Below are positions 9,891-13,146 of a DNA stretch of 13,146 bases, piece after piece. Origin of the DNA: Paracoccaceae bacterium (GTDB lineage Bacteria > Pseudomonadota > Alphaproteobacteria > Rhodobacterales > Rhodobacteraceae); the NCBI GenBank assembly GCA_007131945.1, contig SLPP01000003.1, positions 1 to 13,146 on the forward strand, read 5' to 3'. The notes under the pieces were generated by a model. That model had not been told where the DNA came from and did no database searches. It saw only the letters and a list, made by a program, of their open reading frames with translations. Positions within the stretch are counted from its first letter, which is position 1. Every line of letters begins with the position of its first letter. A program made the translations under genes and the position numbers.

Positions 9891-11136
9891 GGGCTCCCTC
9901 TCCGTCGTCGGGTTGCGCCGCCTCGAAGGCCGCATCCAGTGTCACTGCCGAGGCGCTCGGGGTCAAGGGCGTATAGCTGCCCTGGTCGGCGAGCACGGGC
10001 GCCGCCCGGCGCGTCATCCGCCACAGCCCGTAGGCGCCGAGCAGCGCGCAGAGCGCGGCGATGAACAGGAAGAATCCCGGCGGCCCGACGACCCCCATCA
10101 GCCAGCCCAGCACCAGCGGCCCGGCCACCGCCCCGATCCCGTTCATGAACAGCAGCCCCCCCGAGGCGCCGGCCATGTCGTCGGCCTGCAGGAAGTCGTT
10201 GGTATGCGCCAGCAGCAGCGAATAGAGCGGGTTCGCGGTTCCCCCGATCAGGAGTGCCACGGCAAGCAGCGCGGCGAAGGGCAGCGTCAGCGCGAAGCCG
10301 ATGAGCGAGGCCAGCATGCACAGCCCGGCAACGCCGATGATCAGACGCCGCCGGTCCATCCGGTCCGACAGCGCCCCGATCGGGTACTGGAAGACGAGCC
10401 CGCCGAGATAGATCGCGGCGACGAAGCTCGAGATTTCCAGCACGCTGAGCCCGACCAGCGCCCCCCAGACCGCCGCCATGCCGAAGAGCGCCGAATAGAC
10501 CCCGCCCATGATGAAGATGCCGACGCAGCCCAGCGGCGAGGTGCGGAAGAGCTTGGCCAGTTCCATCGACTTCGTCGTGGAAAAGCCGGGCGCCGGGCTC
10601 ACGCTCAGAAGGATCGGCGTGAAGGCGAGCGAGACCAGCACCGAGGCGATGACGAAAAGCTCGTATCCGCCCGGATCGGCGAGGTTCAGGAGCCCCTGCG
10701 CGGCGATGATCCCGACCATCTGCACGATCATGTAGAGCGAGAGCGTCTGCCCCCGCGTCTCGTTCGTCGCGGCGTTGTTGAGCCAGCTCTCGGCGGTGAC
10801 ATAGACGCCGGCGAAGCAGAAGCCGATGACCACGCGCAAAGCCGACCAGACCATCCAGTCGGGCGCCGCCGCGTAGAGCACCAGCACCGCCGAGATCATC
10901 GAGCCGAGCGCCGCGAAGACGCGCACATGGCCGACGCGCTGGATCATCCCGGGCGAAAGGCGCGAGCCCAGCAGGAAGCCCGCGAAATAGGCCGACATCA
11001 CCACCGACATATGCGCGGTGGAAAACCCCTCGATCGAGCCGCGGATGCCCAGGAGCGTGCCCTGGATGCCGTTGCCCAGCATCAGCAGCATCATGCCGAG
11101 CAGCAGCGCCCAGCTGGCGAGAAAAACCTTGAACAT
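9874..11136 (-). CDS. MFS transporter, YcaD-like
   Basis: This is an inner-membrane secondary transporter of the major facilitator superfamily, about 420 residues, with the hydrophobicity pattern of 12 helices and a cytoplasmic tail of about 50 residues. The first helix is LASWALLLGMMLLMLGNG. The MFS motif between helices 2 and 3 is reduced to GSRLSPGMIQRVGHVR. The second half has its counterpart, GALSDRMDRRR. Other blocks (GFCFAGVYVTAESWLNN, FMGG-type glycine-rich helices, ANPLYSLLLAHTNDFL) resemble YcaD-type transporters, whose substrates are not known. Start choice: ATG 11136 puts residue 1 just before helix 1 as in relatives; GTG 11169 would add 11 residues. Neither has a strong ribosome site. 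Its 3' end overlaps the DUF924 start. queA ends 109 bases upstream, so queA and this pair may share a transcript. Substrate cannot be inferred. Confidence 0.9.
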   Translation of the reverse strand: MFKVFLASWALLLGMMLLMLGNGIQGTLLGIRGSIEGFSTAHMSVVMSAYFAGFLLGSRLSPGMIQRVGHVRVFAALGSMISAVLVLYAAAPDWMVWSALRVVIGFCFAGVYVTAESWLNNAATNETRGQTLSLYMIVQMVGIIAAQGLLNLADPGGYELFVIASVLVSLAFTPILLSVSPAPGFSTTKSMELAKLFRTSPLGCVGIFIMGGVYSALFGMAAVWGALVGLSVLEISSFVAAIYLGGLVFQYPIGALSDRMDRRRLIIGVAGLCMLASLIGFALTLPFAALLAVALLIGGTANPLYSLLLAHTNDFLQADDMAGASGGLLFMNGIGAVAGPLVLGWLMGVVGPPGFFLFIAALCALLGAYGLWRMTRRAAPVLADQGSYTPLTPSASAVTLDAAFEAAQPDDGEGAHATAR

Positions 11137-11245
11137 CAGGACACCGAAGGGACTCGAGGTTGCGGGCACGCGTCGGCGCGGACGCTAACACCATCGCCGC
11201 GCCACGGCACGGGCGAAAGCGACCGAACGGGGCTGGCCGGCGAAG

Positions 11246-12304
11246 TCATGCCCGCCGCTCCGGCACCAGAAGCGAGGCGTCGCCGTAGGAGAAGAAGCGG
11301 TAGCGCCTTTCCACGGCATGGGCATAGATGCGCCGGATTTCGTCGAGCCCCATCAGCGCCGCGACCAGCATCATCAGCGTCGATCTGGGCAGGTGGAAAT
11401 TGGTCATCAGCGCGTCGGTCACGCGGAAGCGGTAGCCGGGATAGATGAAGATCTCGGTCTCGCCCCGCCAGGGCCTCACCGTCCCGTCGGCGGCGGCGCT
11501 CTCGATCAGGCGCAGCGCCGTGGTGCCGACCGGGATGATCCGGCCGCCGGCGGCGCGGGTGGCCTCGATCTCGGCCGCGGCGGCCGCGCTCACCTCGCCC
11601 CATTCGGCATGCATCCGGTGGCGGGTGACGTCCTCGACCTTCACCGGCAGGAAGGTGCCGGCGCCGACATGCAGCGTGACCTCGGTCATGCCGATGCCGC
11701 GCGCGCGCAGGGCGTCGAGCAGCCCGGCGTCGAAATGCAGGCTGGCGGTGGGCGCGGCGACGGCGCCGGCATGGCGGGCAAAGACGGTCTGGTAATCGCT
11801 GCGGTCGCGGTCATCGGCGGCGCGGCGGGCGGCGATATAGGGCGGCAGCGGCATCTGCCCCGCCGCCTCGAGCGCGGCGTCGAACGCGGCCCCCGCCTGG
11901 TCGAAGGCGACCACCGCCGCCTCGGCCTCGCGCGCGATCACGCGCCCCGTCAACCCGGCGTCGAAGACCAGCCTGTCCCCGAGCGCGAGCTTGCGCAGGG
12001 GCCTGGCGAGGACGCGCCAGGCACCCTCCGGCGCCGGCGCGATCAGCGTCAGTTCCACCTTCGCGCGGCCGCTGCCGTCGCGGCTCTCGCGCAGCCGCTC
12101 GCCGATCAGGCGGGCGGGGATCACGCGCGTGTTGTTCAGCACCAGCCGGTCGCCCGGCCGCAGGATCGCCGGCAGGTCGCGGACGTGGCGGTCGTGGATC
12201 GCGCCGCCCTCGGCATGCAGCAGCCGCGCCGCCGGGCGCGGGCGCACCGGCCGCGTCGCGATCAGTTCCTCCGGCAGGTCGAAATCGAAATCGTCCAGTT
12301 TCAC
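11246..12304 (-). CDS. queA: QueA, SAM:tRNA ribosyltransferase-isomerase
   Basis: QueA transfers and isomerises the ribose of S-adenosylmethionine onto preQ1-modified tRNA to make epoxyqueuosine at position 34 of tRNAs with GUN anticodons. This copy is 352 residues, the normal length. Conserved blocks include the N-terminal [26 protein letters not shown] (about 55-66), [53 protein letters not shown] and [17 protein letters not shown], then [12 protein letters not shown] at the C-terminus. The start is GTG at 12304, fixed by the family N-terminus (M/V-KLDDFDF); its ribosome site is weak (GGATCAGG). It is divergent from the bcp peroxiredoxin gene across a 96-base gap. No other queuosine gene (tgt, queG) is in the window. 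Confidence 0.97.
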   Translation of the reverse strand: MKLDDFDFDLPEELIATRPVRPRPAARLLHAEGGAIHDRHVRDLPAILRPGDRLVLNNTRVIPARLIGERLRESRDGSGRAKVELTLIAPAPEGAWRVLARPLRKLALGDRLVFDAGLTGRVIAREAEAAVVAFDQAGAAFDAALEAAGQMPLPPYIAARRAADDRDRSDYQTVFARHAGAVAAPTASLHFDAGLLDALRARGIGMTEVTLHVGAGTFLPVKVEDVTRHRMHAEWGEVSAAAAAEIEATRAAGGRIIPVGTTALRLIESAAADGTVRPWRGETEIFIYPGYRFRVTDALMTNFHLPRSTLMMLVAALMGLDEIRRIYAHAVERRYRFFSYGDASLLVPERRA

Positions 12305-12400
12305 GCGCCTGATCCGTCTGCCGGGCGATTCTTTCCTGCCGGGCCTTTATCCGTGCCGCGCAGTGACTAAAACACACGGCAACGTCAACAGGAGGAACGC
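12305..12400. promoter_or_regulatory. divergent queA/bcp promoter region
   Basis: The 96-base gap must hold the promoters of both divergent genes. On the plus strand, TAAAAC (12368-12373) preceded after 16 bases by TTTATC (12346-12351) is a possible bcp promoter, matching the consensus only loosely. The bcp ribosome site is clear: AGGAGG at 12390-12395, five bases before the ATG. I see no convincing OxyR-like or Fur-like inverted repeat. Confidence 0.35.
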
Positions 12401-12859
12401 ATGGAACCCGGAACCCAGGCCCCCGACTTCACCGCCCCGCGCGACGGCGGCGGCACGCTCACGCTCTCGGCGCTGCGCCCGAGGAAGGTGGTGCTCTACT
12501 TCTACCCCAAGGACGACACGTCGGGCTGCACCAGGGAAGCGCTCGACTTCACCGCCCGTGCCGCGGACTTCGAGGTCGCGGGCGCGGTCGTGGTCGGCGT
12601 CTCGAAGGACAGCGTGAAGAGCCACGACAAGTTCGTCGCCAAGCACGGCCTGGGCATCGCGCTCGTCTCCGACGAGGAAGGCGGGATCTGCGAGAACTAC
12701 GGCACCTGGGTCGAGAAGAGCATGTATGGCAGGAAATACATGGGCGTAGAGCGGACCACCGTGCTGATCGACGGCGCGGGCAGGATCGCCCGCGTCTGGC
12801 ACAAGGTGAAGGTCCCCGGCCATGTCGAGGAGGTGCTGGAGGCCGTCCGCGCGCTCTGA
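12401..12859 (+). CDS. bcp: Bcp/PrxQ-type peroxiredoxin (thioredoxin-dependent peroxidase)
   Basis: This 152-residue thiol peroxidase reduces hydrogen peroxide and organic hydroperoxides in the cytoplasm. The peroxidatic motif is KDDTSGCT with C43, preceded by the strand VVLYFYP. The active-site arginine is in GVERTTVLID. The AhpC/TSA fold is complete (APDF at about 7-10 through the HVEEVLEAV helix). The usual resolving cysteine five residues after C43 (CTxEAC in E. coli Bcp) is Leu here (CTREAL). The alternative helix-3 cysteine of some PrxQ proteins is Val (HDKFVAKHG). The only other cysteine is C97 in GICENYG. It may work as a 1-Cys enzyme or use C97 or an external thiol. The ATG is fixed by AGGAGG five bases upstream. 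It is divergent from queA and convergent with hisG. Confidence 0.96.
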   Translation: MEPGTQAPDFTAPRDGGGTLTLSALRPRKVVLYFYPKDDTSGCTREALDFTARAADFEVAGAVVVGVSKDSVKSHDKFVAKHGLGIALVSDEEGGICENYGTWVEKSMYGRKYMGVERTTVLIDGAGRIARVWHKVKVPGHVEEVLEAVRAL

Positions 12860-12861
12860 TC

Positions 12862-12888
12862 GCGGCGCGCTTGCCGGCCGCGCGCCGC
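12862..12888. terminator. hairpin shared by convergent bcp and hisG
   Basis: The 29 bases between the two convergent stops are almost wholly one hairpin: GCGGCGCGC (12862-12870) pairs perfectly with GCGCGCCGC (12880-12888) around the nine-base loop TTGCCGGCC. It could stop transcription from both sides, but there is no T-run on either strand. The position between convergent genes supports the role; the lack of a T-run argues for an imperfect or Rho-assisted terminator. Confidence 0.55.
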
Positions 12889-13146
12889 TCAGCGCCGGTC
12901 GGTCCCGCCCCAGGGCGCGACCGCCGCCGGCAGGCCCAGCCGGTCGAGCAGCCGCTCGAGCACCGGCCGGCAGGCGCTCCAGTCGGCGGCGCGGGCGGCA
13001 TAGAGCGTCGCCTGCGAGCGCAGGACCGGCGGCGCCGACAGCACCTTCAGATGGTTGGCGCGCAGCGTCGCGCCGGTCGAGGTGATGTCGGCCACCGCCT
13101 CGGCCGTCAGGTTGCGGATCGTGCCCTCGGTCGCGCCCCGGCTGTC
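12889..13146 (-). CDS. hisG: ATP phosphoribosyltransferase HisG, C-terminal part (partial)
   Basis: The frame is open to the right edge and encodes the last 85 residues of HisG, which starts histidine synthesis by joining ATP and PRPP to phosphoribosyl-ATP. The diagnostic stretch is [20 protein letters not shown], followed by [12 protein letters not shown], where the T-S-T-G-A-T-L loop binds the PRPP phosphate, then LRSQATLYA. The protein ends about 60 residues after that loop, too short for the C-terminal histidine-binding domain of long-form HisG. This is therefore the short form, which normally needs the HisZ regulatory subunit. hisZ is not in the window but may lie upstream, beyond the right edge. 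A GTG at 13095 is internal to the gene, not its start. The gene converges on bcp with 29 bases between them. Confidence 0.9.
   Translation of the reverse strand, partial: DSRGATEGTIRNLTAEAVADITSTGATLRANHLKVLSAPPVLRSQATLYAARAADWSACRPVLERLLDRLGLPAAVAPWGGTDRR

Noticed and set aside
9707..11194. 495-residue minus-strand frame overlapping the MFS gene
   Set aside because: It is a shifted frame over the transporter and DUF924 genes, Arg/Ala-rich, lacking the hydrophobic pattern; the in-frame MFS and DUF924 proteins explain the DNA.
12889..13095. Separate 68-residue gene starting at GTG 13095
   Set aside because: The frame continues upstream to the window edge with HisG-specific sequence ([14 protein letters not shown]), so 13095 is an internal codon of hisG.

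Overview
This 13.1-kb window is very GC-rich chromosomal DNA that looks like an alphaproteobacterium of the Rhodobacterales (Rhodobacter/Paracoccus/Rhodovulum type). The basis is its strong G/C third-position bias, the UvrA sequence style (SPATG and CPVSGF motifs where other lineages have zinc cysteines), and a GTT(C/T)-N7-GTTC LexA-like box in front of uvrA. Genus cannot be decided from the sequence alone. I see no insertion sequence, phage, CRISPR array, tRNA or rRNA. No gene-free stretch exceeds 300 bases.

Layout, left to right. (A) 1-3118, minus strand: a compact three-gene unit read right to left. It holds a YtcJ-type amidohydrolase, a PotA-type polyamine ABC ATPase and the start of a PotB-type permease that runs off the window. 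The stop/start junctions overlap or are 4 bases apart, so this is one operon: a polyamine-like importer coupled to a cytoplasmic metal-dependent hydrolase. (B) 3254-4631, plus strand: a ThiE/TenI-fold protein that has lost most of the ThiE active-site signature, then a DUF502 membrane protein. (C) 4677-7553, minus: uvrA (nucleotide excision repair), with a probable SOS operator between its -35 and -10 positions. (D) 7554-7817: a structured intergenic stretch carrying the uvrA promoter and, closer to lpd, strong inverted repeats. (E) 7818-12304, minus: queA, an MFS transporter, a DUF924 protein overlapping it by 17 bases, and a stand-alone dihydrolipoyl dehydrogenase with its own palindromic operator candidate. 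(F) 12401-12859, plus: a Bcp/PrxQ peroxiredoxin with a perfect Shine-Dalgarno. (G) 12889-13146, minus: the 3' end of a short-form hisG, convergent with bcp and sharing a hairpin with it.

Most of the window is ordinary core genome: DNA repair, tRNA queuosine modification, 2-oxoacid dehydrogenase E3, peroxide defence and histidine synthesis. I do not see a new defence or mobile system. The parts most worth a second look are the degenerate ThiE-like protein, the amidohydrolase-polyamine transporter operon, the three-half-site operator in front of lpd, the SOS box of uvrA, and the peroxiredoxin without a canonical resolving cysteine.
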